Positions 8,148 to 14,136 of a stretch of DNA of 14,184 nucleotides are shown one piece after another (position 1 is the first letter of the stretch; each line of letters begins with the position of its first letter). Origin of the DNA: a bacterium (lineage in GTDB: Bacteria > Patescibacteriota > Microgenomatia > JAUYPR01). The position numbers and the translations under genes are program-made. Location: positions 1 to 14,184 of the forward strand of contig JAUYPR010000047.1 of NCBI GenBank assembly GCA_030695785.1. Reading direction: 5' to 3'. The notes beneath the pieces are model-generated. The model had not been told where the DNA came from. It saw only the letters and a program-made list of their open reading frames with translations, and did no database searches.

Positions 8148-9175
8148 TGCCCACACATATTGGTTTAGACATTGGGTCCGAATCTATTAAACTCGTGGCT
8201 GTTGAAAAAACTGGAGACAAGTATGTATTGGTTGCCATGAGCCACGGCCCCACCCCGGTTGGAGCGTTGAAATCCAAAAATGAGATTGAAGAACAGTCGC
8301 TCATTGCCGCGGTCAAAGCAGTGGTTGATTCAGCGAAAGCAAAAACAAAAGACGTGGTGTGCGCGCTCCACGAGTCAGACGTGTTCACGCGCGTGGTCCA
8401 AATGCCTTCGTTGTCTGACCGCGAACTTTCCTCTGCCGTGCGGTGGGAAGCCGAACAAGTTATTCCCCTGCCAATTGACGAGGTTATTTACCAGCACCAA
8501 GTCATCCGCCGGCCGGAAAAAGATGTGCCTGGGGCGAAAATGGACGTGTTTCTCATTGCCGCGCCAAAGTTGCTCGTTGATCGGTACCAACGGATTTTGC
8601 TTGGCGCCGGGCTGCATCCCAAGGCCTTGGAAACCGAAATGGTCGCGCTCGCCCGGTCCTTAGTTGGCAACAATCCCTACTCGCCTACCACGCTTATCCT
8701 TGACTTTGGCGCCGAGGCCACCGACATGTCTGTAGTGCACGGAGGGTTTATTGCGTTTACGCGCTCCATTTCATCGGGCGGGGCCGCTCTTTCACGCGCC
8801 ATTGCGGCCGAGCTTGGGTTTGAAATGGCGCAAGCTGAATCGTATAAGCGGACGTATGGGTTAATGGCGAACCAAATGGAAGGGAAAATTAATCACGCTA
8901 TGCAGCCAGTTATTGCCATTGTGCTCGAGGAGGTCAAGCGTGTGCTTGCGTATTATGCAGAGCATAACCCGAAAGACCCCGTGCGTCGTATTACCTTGGC
9001 CGGCGGAAGCGCGCGGCTGCCTGGATTTGTGGTCGAAATTGCCACTGCCTTAGGGATTGAGGTGCAGATGGCTGACCCCTTTTTCAATATTTCTCACCGC
9101 CCGACGCAAGAACTTGCTGATGAAGGACCGCGGTTCGCGGTTGCCGCCGGGCTTGCGCTAAAGGAAGACGTCTAG
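8147..9175 (+). CDS. pilM: PilM, type IV pilus inner-membrane platform ATPase-like protein
   Basis: 342 residues. Actin-like (FtsA/MreB fold) cytosolic protein that recruits PilN and couples the pilus machine to the inner membrane. The N-terminal phosphate-1 motif reads GLDIGSESIKLVAVE (residues 6-20), the phosphate-2 region LILDFGAEATDMSVVHGG, and the adenosine motif TLAGGSARLPGF near the C-terminus. The SHS2-type insert includes VVQMPSLSDRELSSAVRWEA and the conserved EQVIPLPIDEV. The frame extends upstream to 7820, but the conserved MPTHIGLDIGS start at 8147 is the proper one, and it overlaps the previous stop by one base. The next gene begins immediately after the stop (TAGATG). Length and motif order match the family. 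Confidence 0.93.
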   Translation: MPTHIGLDIGSESIKLVAVEKTGDKYVLVAMSHGPTPVGALKSKNEIEEQSLIAAVKAVVDSAKAKTKDVVCALHESDVFTRVVQMPSLSDRELSSAVRWEAEQVIPLPIDEVIYQHQVIRRPEKDVPGAKMDVFLIAAPKLLVDRYQRILLGAGLHPKALETEMVALARSLVGNNPYSPTTLILDFGAEATDMSVVHGGFIAFTRSISSGGAALSRAIAAELGFEMAQAESYKRTYGLMANQMEGKINHAMQPVIAIVLEEVKRVLAYYAEHNPKDPVRRITLAGGSARLPGFVVEIATALGIEVQMADPFFNISHRPTQELADEGPRFAVAAGLALKEDV

Positions 9176-9730
9176 ATGGTGAAAGGCATCAATCTTCTTC
9201 CACCCGATTTGCACCGTGTCACGGACGCGTGGGTGGCGAGGCCTGTTATCATAAAGGTAAGCACGATGATGCTTGCGCTGACTGCCGCTTTCTCCATTGG
9301 CGTGTTTGGGGTGCGTCTCTTGGTTGACCGCCAATTTTCTTCCATCGAATCGAATATTGCAGAGAAAGAAGCAGGTATTTCACGCCAGGCCGACAAAGAA
9401 GCGCTTCAGCTTTCCCTCAAAGATCGCCTGCAGGCCATCCGCCGCCTGCCGAGTCCAAGCAAAGAATTTTTGACAACGCTCACCGCGTTTGAAGAGGTAT
9501 TTGGTGGAATCGGGAGTGTGCAAAACCTTTCCATCCAGCAAGACCGCATTGCGTTTTCTGTGACCGTGACAGAAGGCGCAGAGCTTATCACACTGCTGGA
9601 TACTATCACGAAAGCAAAACAGCCGGGCACCTACTTTTCCTCACTCAGCGTTGAGTCATTCGGCAAAAATGAAAACGGCGCGTATTCCTTCACCGTCACC
9701 GCAGTACCAGGAGGAAAAGATAGTACCTAA
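9176..9730 (+). CDS. pilN: PilN, type IV pilus assembly membrane protein
   Basis: 184 residues. It opens with the PilM-binding motif GINLLPPDL (residues 4-12), then one membrane helix (about residues 30-50, TMMLALTAAFSIGVFGVRLL), then a coiled-coil stretch and a small ferredoxin-like alpha/beta domain (FEEVFGGIGSVQNLSIQQDRI onward). That is the normal PilN architecture; the INLLP motif docks into PilM. The start codon directly abuts the pilM stop, and the 3' end overlaps the likely start of the pilO-like gene, so the three are translationally linked. Confidence 0.88.
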   Translation: MVKGINLLPPDLHRVTDAWVARPVIIKVSTMMLALTAAFSIGVFGVRLLVDRQFSSIESNIAEKEAGISRQADKEALQLSLKDRLQAIRRLPSPSKEFLTTLTAFEEVFGGIGSVQNLSIQQDRIAFSVTVTEGAELITLLDTITKAKQPGTYFSSLSVESFGKNENGAYSFTVTAVPGGKDST

Positions 9731-10382
9731 ACGCATCAATGAGACCTTCGCCGTTGTAGCTTCAATCCTGCACGACCGGGAGACCATCAAACGGATTGCT
9801 ATTCCTGTTGGAAGTGTCTTGGTTGTCGTGGCAGTGGTGGCACTTTTTCTCATTCCAAGTATAAAGCACATCATAGGAACGTTAAGCGACATGGGACAGA
9901 AGGAGCAAGAATTGTCAATAGTGACGACAAAATTGTCGATATTGAACGAATTGTCATCCGCTTCTATCCAGTCAAAGCTCGATCAAGCAGTGCTGTATCT
10001 ACCGGCGAAAAAAGATATGCCATTGTTGCTTTCGACTCTTTCGAGTCTTGAAAGCCAAAGCGGTGTGCAGTTTCAATCAGTGCAAACAACCCCAGGGAAG
10101 ATCAACGATGTTGAACGCACGACGGACGAATTTGTGACATTGGACTTTACGATCTCTGGGAGTGGGACGATACCGTCATTAAAAACATTGTTATCGAACC
10201 TGAAGAAAAGCCCGGTGTACCTGCGGCCGGTGGATATGCAGTTTTCAAGGAGTGACGAGGCGGAAAGTGGAGTGGTGAATGTGCAGGTTGAGGCATACAT
10301 TTTGCCGGCAAAAAAGCTGGACCGCGCTGCGGCGGATTTGGAATTATCGAACGAGGAAAAAGAGGTTCTCTCGAAACTATGA
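9669..10382 (+). CDS. pilO: PilO-like type IV pilus platform protein (start uncertain)
   Basis: A bitopic membrane protein: short cytosolic N-terminus, one helix (IPVGSVLVVVAVVALFLIP), coiled coil (MGQKEQELSIVTTKLSILNEL), and a C-terminal alpha/beta domain. This matches PilO, which pairs with PilN. Position after pilN supports the call. The start is unclear: ATG at 9669 overlaps pilN by 62 bases, while a perfect AGGAGG at 9709-9714 sits 5 bases before an in-frame ATA at 9720 (ATA GTA CCT AAA), with no ATG, GTG or TTG nearby. I give the ATG, but the ATA is the better-placed start. The 3' end overlaps the opposing trmD by 6 bases. The gene ends the cluster; no pilP or pilQ follows. Confidence 0.78.
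   Translation: MKTARIPSPSPQYQEEKIVPKRINETFAVVASILHDRETIKRIAIPVGSVLVVVAVVALFLIPSIKHIIGTLSDMGQKEQELSIVTTKLSILNELSSASIQSKLDQAVLYLPAKKDMPLLLSTLSSLESQSGVQFQSVQTTPGKINDVERTTDEFVTLDFTISGSGTIPSLKTLLSNLKKSPVYLRPVDMQFSRSDEAESGVVNVQVEAYILPAKKLDRAAADLELSNEEKEVLSKL
9709..9714 (+). promoter_or_regulatory. Ribosome-binding site AGGAGG before an ATA codon of pilO
   Basis: A full-consensus Shine-Dalgarno AGGAGG inside the pilN coding region, 5 bases before ATA (9720-9722) in the pilO frame. The codons here (Pro-Gly-Gly-Lys in pilN) may constrain the sequence, but the fit in spacing is striking. It decides between an ATG start at 9669 and a rare ATA start. Confidence 0.5.
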
Positions 10383-11015
10383 CGTCGGCGGCTTCGCCCG
10401 CTGACTCAAACGCCATGCGTGTATCTCAGCATGATTTCCAGAGAGAAGAACGTCTGGAACCTTGAGCCTGCGGAATCCGGCTGGACGGGTATATTGGGGA
10501 TACTCCACCGTGTCGCCGGAGAACGATTCATCGTTCGATGAATCAGGATTCCCGAGTACACCGGGAAGAAGCCGGCTGACTGCGTCTACCACCACCATGG
10601 CTGGGAGCTCTCCGCCCGTGAGCACATAATCACCGATGGAGATTTGTTCATCCATAAACTCCTCGACCCGGGTGTCCACGCCTTCGTAGTGGCCGCAAAA
10701 AAGAATGAGATGATCCTCTTTTGCAAAATCGCGGATACGTTGTTGGGTCAGTTTTTTTCCTTTGGGAGAAAGGAGAATCCGCTTTCCTTTTCCTGCTGAC
10801 TCCAGTGCCGCAACGCACACATCCACTTTCAAAATCATCCCTGCTCCCCCACCAAAGGGTTTATCGTCCACGGTTTTGTGGGTATCGGTGGCAAAGTCGC
10901 GGATGTTGACCAGGTTAATGGTCAGAGTCTCTTTGTCAAGGGCGCGTTTGATGATGCTCCCTCCAAATGGGCTTTCGAACATTTCAGGAAACAGCGTGAG
11001 AATGGTGAATGTCAC
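10377..11015 (-). CDS. trmD: tRNA (guanine-N1)-methyltransferase TrmD
   Basis: 212 residues. SPOUT-class enzyme that methylates G37 next to the anticodon using S-adenosylmethionine, preventing frameshifts. Motifs in order: ILTLFPEMFESPFGGSII (N-terminus), DDKPFGGGAGMILK (50-63), FCGHYEGVDTRVEEF (107-121), SIGDYVLTGGELPAM (126-140), the knot segment SRLLPGVLGN (147-156), EYPQYTRPAGFR (171-182), VLLSGNHAEIHAWRL (189-203). The protein ends about ten residues after the GNHAEI motif, so the usual 30-40 residue C-terminal helical tail is mostly missing, as in some reduced genomes. Start is GTG at 11015, overlapping the khpA stop (GTGA). rimM, which often sits between khpA and trmD, is absent. Confidence 0.95.
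   Translation of the reverse strand: MTFTILTLFPEMFESPFGGSIIKRALDKETLTINLVNIRDFATDTHKTVDDKPFGGGAGMILKVDVCVAALESAGKGKRILLSPKGKKLTQQRIRDFAKEDHLILFCGHYEGVDTRVEEFMDEQISIGDYVLTGGELPAMVVVDAVSRLLPGVLGNPDSSNDESFSGDTVEYPQYTRPAGFRRLKVPDVLLSGNHAEIHAWRLSQRAKPPTS
10384..10405 (+). terminator. Possible hairpin at the convergent pilO/trmD ends
   Basis: GTCGGCGG (10384-10391) pairs with the complementary bases of CCGCTGAC (10398-10405), with one G-T pair and a CTTCGC loop. It lies just after the pilO stop and inside the last codons of trmD. There is no clear T-run on either strand, so it may slow or end transcription from both sides, but the call is weak. Confidence 0.3.
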
Positions 11016-11248
11016 TGGTCTTTAAGTTCAAAGTGCACGCGGACGTTGTCGCGGATCGCGCGGATGCGAAGAAGCTGCCGAATGGCGCGCACGGTTTTGC
11101 CGCCCTTGCCAATGAGCCGGCCCATGTCTTCTTCTGAGACAGAAGCGGTGAGGATAAGGGTGCCATATTCGTCGGTGGTTTCCTCAATCTTTACTGCATC
11201 AACCTGTTCGGCCACGGCTTCAACAAGATATTGCGCGAGTTCCCTCAT
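11012..11248 (-). CDS. khpA: KH-domain RNA-binding protein KhpA
   Basis: 78 residues, a single type II KH domain with the RNA-binding GXXG loop in MGRLIGKGGKTVRAIRQLL (about residues 42-60). KhpA is a small RNA chaperone, often linked to ribosome assembly and cell-division control, and encoded between rpsP and trmD in many bacteria. Start ATG overlaps the rpsP stop (ATGA) and its stop overlaps the trmD GTG start, so the three genes are translationally coupled. Confidence 0.92.
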   Translation of the reverse strand: MRELAQYLVEAVAEQVDAVKIEETTDEYGTLILTASVSEEDMGRLIGKGGKTVRAIRQLLRIRAIRDNVRVHFELKDQ

Positions 11249-11640
11249 GTGGTCTCCTTTTTCTTTTCTGGTTTTGGTTCCTCTGGCTTTGCCTCGGCAG
11301 CTGCTGGAGTTTCAGTTGCAGCGGACTTCTTGCGGGGTCCTTCGACTCCTTCGACTTCGCTCGGGATCTTCGATCCGCTCAGGACCTTCGGTTTGCGTTT
11401 TATTTTTGGTTTTTCTCCAAGCACAATGGTGCGGACTGTATCTGATGCTTGCGCGCCCCTCTTCACCCAAAGGTCGAATTGTTCGCGGTTCACCTTCACG
11501 GTGATAGGGTCGGTCAAGGGGTCGTAGGTGCCGATCCGCGCGATCTCCCGGCCATCTCGACGCCTGCTCCGTTCAATCACGACGATCCGGTAAAACGGCC
11601 GTCCATGCCTGCCCATGAGCTTCAAACGTATGCGAACCAT
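11245..11640 (-). CDS. rpsP: 30S ribosomal protein S16 with a repeat-derived C-terminal extension
   Basis: 131 residues. The first 80 or so match S16: MVRIRLKLMGRHGRPFYRIV, RRDGREIARIGTYDPL, VNREQFDLWVKRGAQASDTV. The ATG at 11640 is right because it begins at the conserved N-terminus; an upstream extension of the frame is not part of the protein. After the S16 core come about 50 extra residues: LSGSKIPSEVEGVEGP, encoded by a palindromic repeat, and then an Ala/Pro/Glu/Lys-rich tail ending KPEKKKETT. Such charged tails are common in S16 of some phyla and are probably disordered. An extended -10 box (TGGTATTAT) ends 7 bases before the ATG. The dop-like gene ends 20 bases upstream. Confidence 0.95.
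   Translation of the reverse strand: MVRIRLKLMGRHGRPFYRIVVIERSRRRDGREIARIGTYDPLTDPITVKVNREQFDLWVKRGAQASDTVRTIVLGEKPKIKRKPKVLSGSKIPSEVEGVEGPRKKSAATETPAAAEAKPEEPKPEKKKETT
11336..11386 (-). repeat. REP-like palindromic repeat inside rpsP
   Basis: A 51-base segment bounded by GGTCCT and AGGACC with internal copies of TTCGACT, TTCGACTTCGCTC and GATC-centred arms (GGGATCTTCGATCC). On the coding strand it reads as TCCTGAGCG and GAGCGAAGTCGAAGG units, a motif I know as a dispersed palindromic repeat in several environmental bacterial genomes. Here it is in frame and encodes SGSKIPSEVEGVEG of the S16 tail. Recognition is from memory of the motif; no copy number is known. Confidence 0.6.
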
Positions 11641-11647
11641 ACCAGAT

Positions 11648-11656
11648 ATAATACCA
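11648..11656 (-). promoter_or_regulatory. Extended -10 (TGGTATTAT) before rpsP
   Basis: On the minus strand TGG-TATTAT ends 7 bases before the rpsP ATG, overlapping the tail of the dop-like gene. The -35 region is poor, as is usual with extended -10 promoters. It would allow rpsP-khpA-trmD to be expressed separately from dop, with a leaderless rpsP message. Confidence 0.45.
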
Positions 11657-11659
11657 CAC

Positions 11660-13090
11660 TTACCCGCGGCGTTCTTTCGAAGAAGAAAGTTGCTCAAGAT
11701 TCTTTGCAAACAGCATCGACGCTTTTTGATATGTGTCGGACGGTGAAGGCATGGGAAGATGTTGTCCCTTAAATTGTATCCCCGACCATGTTATGTGTGG
11801 GATTTCTTGTCCGTTCTGCTTCGAAATGGCACGAACCGCAAGAGATCGACCAAGCGCGCGCGTATTCGTGGGTGGTTCTTTGATGGCATGTTCAATCGTC
11901 TCTTCGTTTGGCAGGTCATCAACGCCATAATGTTTCGCAAGGGCAAGGAAGGCGCTTTTCTGGGGATTTGCCGCGTGATACGCAATATCAAATCTGACTT
12001 GCTCCGCGGACGTCAGACGGTGACCACGATCATCAAGGTATCGTTTTTTCAACACCCAATCAAGCTTGACGCATTCCATCGGATCGCGCTCAAGTTGATC
12101 CAACGTTTCCATCCAGGCAAGCAGCGTCCAATCTGTTTCTGGATCCCGGCCCGCAAATCGGTCCCACGCAGCTTCGAGGTAGATGCGCTGGACGTCAATC
12201 GCGGATATGCTTCGGTCACTAAACCTACACATCCATCGAAAAGAAGAGTTGAAGATGCAAAGACTTCGCGCATTTCCCACCAATGTATCTGGTGAAGAGG
12301 CAATGAGGAATAAGGGTGGTTTCCACCCTTTTTCTATGAGCTGATGGACCAGAATTGTTGTCCCGATTTTCAGCCTCGTTGCATAGGGAGAAACATTCGC
12401 ATCGCCGACCGTGATATGAAGAATTTTCGTGTTATGTCGACTCTCTCCGGCCAAAAATGAGAACAGTCCCACTTTCAATGCACTCCCTTGTGCGTAGACG
12501 GCTGCTGCTCGCTGGGCGATAAGGAAATCGGTTTTCCACTTTTCCCGTAGTTCCTTTTGCAGGACGAAGCCAGCACCAGCAAAGACGTGACGTGTCACAA
12601 GAAATGGCAAGAGAAGATCGACCTCCGCAACAGGGTTCGTCGCCGCGTAATTCTCGTGGTAAGCAAAAACCGTCGGTCGAAGTGGATACCCAATTTGTTG
12701 GTCTGCGGCGAGGTAATGGTCAACGTTGTTTGCAAATACACCGTATTGTGCAAATCCTTGCGTTTTCAGCGGTCGGGTGACAAGCTCTATGAGACTTTGT
12801 GTGATCCGCCTCCCAGCAAATTCATAATTGATGATGTCTTTAAGCGATCGGCATTCAGGCGTTGCATATTCTGGGTGTTGGAGATCATGGTACAAAAGTC
12901 CACCGTTGAACAACCAATTGATATATTGACCTCCCTCTGTGCCCGTTCCGCGAATACCATAAATGTTTAATTTGCTGTTTGCATCTATTAATTCTTTGAC
13001 AGCGTTGTCGTAGTCTGTCGTGACTGAAAACTCAGGGTGAAGACGCTGGACGCCGAGCTGAATTTCCGTTCCGCCAACAAAACCTTCCAT
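11660..13090 (-). CDS. Pup deamidase/ligase family (Dop/PafA) protein, Dop-like
   Basis: 476 residues. The family (carboxylate-amine ligase fold) attaches or removes Pup-type protein tags: Dop deamidates Pup and strips it from targets, PafA ligates it. Motifs: catalytic-core GTEIQLGV (7-14), LYHDLQHPEYATPEC (66-80) with the nucleophile/base Asp69 and metal-binding Glu, YHENY (144-148), LLPFLVTR (160-167), GDANVSPYATRLKIGTT (229-245), IDVQRIYLE (298-306), LDQLERDPMEC (330-340), LDWVLKKR (343-350) and PPTNTRA (406-412). The last motifs are closer to Dop than to PafA as I remember them. The ATG at 13090 gives 7 residues before the conserved GTE, as usual. Two oddities: the stretch aligned to the usual NTRDEPHA motif reads FSFLAGESRHN (210-220), and the region between GTE and HPEY is shorter than in mycobacterial Dop, so the Dop loop is reduced. 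No Pup gene, proteasome or Mpa ATPase lies in the window. Confidence 0.88.
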   Translation of the reverse strand: MEGFVGGTEIQLGVQRLHPEFSVTTDYDNAVKELIDANSKLNIYGIRGTGTEGGQYINWLFNGGLLYHDLQHPEYATPECRSLKDIINYEFAGRRITQSLIELVTRPLKTQGFAQYGVFANNVDHYLAADQQIGYPLRPTVFAYHENYAATNPVAEVDLLLPFLVTRHVFAGAGFVLQKELREKWKTDFLIAQRAAAVYAQGSALKVGLFSFLAGESRHNTKILHITVGDANVSPYATRLKIGTTILVHQLIEKGWKPPLFLIASSPDTLVGNARSLCIFNSSFRWMCRFSDRSISAIDVQRIYLEAAWDRFAGRDPETDWTLLAWMETLDQLERDPMECVKLDWVLKKRYLDDRGHRLTSAEQVRFDIAYHAANPQKSAFLALAKHYGVDDLPNEETIEHAIKEPPTNTRALGRSLAVRAISKQNGQEIPHITWSGIQFKGQHLPMPSPSDTYQKASMLFAKNLEQLSSSKERRG

Positions 13091-13128
13091 GGAGTCTGGA
13101 GTGTACTCCCAAGAGGGGAAAATTACAA
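13091..13128 (-). promoter_or_regulatory. Promoter TTGTAA-17-TACACT with overlapping palindrome before dop
   Basis: On the minus strand TTGTAA (13123-13128) and TACACT (13100-13105) are 17 bases apart, and the box ends 9 bases before the ATG. The plus-strand GGAGT-GT-ACTCC (13098-13109) is an inverted repeat centred on the -10 box, and a third GGAGT lies at 13091-13095. The arrangement could serve as an operator; this is inference. No Shine-Dalgarno is properly spaced from the ATG. Confidence 0.45.
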
Positions 13129-13284
13129 CTTTCTGAATTGTATAAACACATCGTAGACATTTTTACTTAGAGTTAACTTAGCAGCCCGTGATTATTTAGA
13201 ATGGTTGGGACTCTAATTAAAGGTAAGTGTTGTGGTATTTTTCTCTCTCATGAAAGCTTCTTCGTCCGGAATTTGAACCTCATG
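13110..13284. other. Intergenic region between dop and the phosphatase gene
   Basis: AT-rich spacer. I checked both strands for a Pup/UBact-like small gene ending in Gly-Gly-Gln/Glu and found only frames of about a dozen codons (for example one encoding MREKNTTTLTFN). A pair of 9-base arms, CTTCTTCGT (13258-13266) and ACGAGGAAG (13298-13306), could form a long-loop hairpin with one mismatch. Nothing else is supported. Confidence 0.5.
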
Positions 13285-13999
13285 TCAGCAATGGGGAACG
13301 AGGAAGTTTTTTTTTAGTTTTTTGAAAGAATATGTAAGATGTATATTGTCTTTATCATCTCTTTTTGTCTCTACCTCAAATCCTTCAAGCGGTTTTACAA
13401 GCCCTCCCATTTTATCAAGAATCGTAGGTTGTGGCAGAGGCAGTAGCTCCTCTTTAAAGATGCTTTTTACGAATAGCATGATTGGAGGTGTGTGGGCCAC
13501 AAAAAACAACCCTTTCGTCTTCGGAAAAATTGTTCATCGTATCAATTAAAAAATGGTTAATCAATTTTTCAAAACGGAAGACTAGAACTTTTGTTGGAGG
13601 TAGAAATTCAGAGGGCTTTTCGCTCTCAAGCCACTTTCCTTTATTAATTCCTACTCGTTTAATCGTCTCGTCAGAATACGGTTTTTCTTCTAAATAATTG
13701 AGTTTTTTCCGCACAGTTACAGGTACAGGAGACGATTCTTGTAAAATTTTTGCCGTATCAACTGCTCTTTTTACGTGCCTGAAGTATATCTCGATGCCGT
13801 TTTTCGGTAGTTTTGAGAGATAGTTTTTTGCAAAAAATTCTTTAGATTGAGCAATGCCTTCTTGTGTCAGAAAGCCGTACTTATTCTTTTGGCCATGTCT
13901 CACAAAAACTAGTTTTAATCTTTTAAATGGTACTGACATAATGGGAATCAAATAATCCGAACCTCCTATCACTTTCATCTCTGGAGGTGTGAAATTCAT
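13285..13999 (-). pseudogene. Histidine phosphatase superfamily protein, frameshifted
   Basis: Two overlapping frames together make one protein of about 237 residues. The first (13999 to about 13502) has the catalytic motif KLVFVRHGQKNK, followed by LTQEGIAQSKEFF and HVKRAVDTAKILQES, as in the phosphoglycerate-mutase-like phosphatases. The second (13500 to 13285) supplies the second catalytic His in FVAHTPPIMLF and the C-terminus ending in LKKNFLVPHC. The join is a T6 tract (minus strand, 13506-13501): removing one T restores VVFVAHTPPI. Without it the first frame ends 15 codons later. It may be a sequencing error, a real mutation, or slippage at the homopolymer. Possible starts are ATG at 13999, 13978 or 13939; the last is nearest the conserved domain. 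The gene is clearly more AT-rich than dop or trmD, which suggests separate ancestry. Substrate unknown. Confidence 0.75.
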
Positions 14000-14003
14000 T
14001 CAG

Positions 14004-14009
14004 ATTATA
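14004..14009 (-). promoter_or_regulatory. -10 box (TATAAT) before the phosphatase gene
   Basis: On the minus strand a perfect TATAAT lies 4 bases before the ATG at 13999. The -35 region (ACTACA at 17 bases) is weak. Initiation would fall on or just inside this ATG, giving either a leaderless message or a short leader for the downstream ATG codons. Confidence 0.45.
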
Positions 14010-14093
14010 GCCTATCAGTACTTTCTTGTAGTAATCAGTATGTGAGGCGCCAGGTGATACCAGATTGGACACCCTTTCAGATTGATGTAGGTG

Positions 14094-14122
14094 TTGATAA
14101 TATTCTTACCGTTTGCTATCTT
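14094..14122 (+). promoter_or_regulatory. Promoter TTGATA-17-TATCTT for the rightward partial gene
   Basis: TTGATA (14094-14099) and TATCTT (14117-14122) are 17 bases apart, 14 bases before the ATG at 14137. Together with the leftward TATAAT at 14004-14009 this makes the region a divergent promoter. Confidence 0.4.
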
Positions 14123-14136
14123 CAGTAAAACCTTCA

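Noticed and set aside
11641..11709. N-terminal extension of S16
   Set aside because: The conserved S16 N-terminus begins at 11640, and the extension overlaps the promoter and the end of the dop-like gene.
13091..13160. Upstream in-frame extension of the dop-like protein (KVVIFPSWEYTPDS)
   Set aside because: It looks protein-like, but no ATG, GTG or TTG precedes it before the in-frame stop, and the family normally begins a few residues before GTE. A promoter also lies within it.
13258..13306. tRNA-like element (GGTTCAAATTCC on the minus strand with flanking complementary arms)
   Set aside because: The T-stem does not pair properly and the span is about 50 bases, with no D-arm or anticodon arm.
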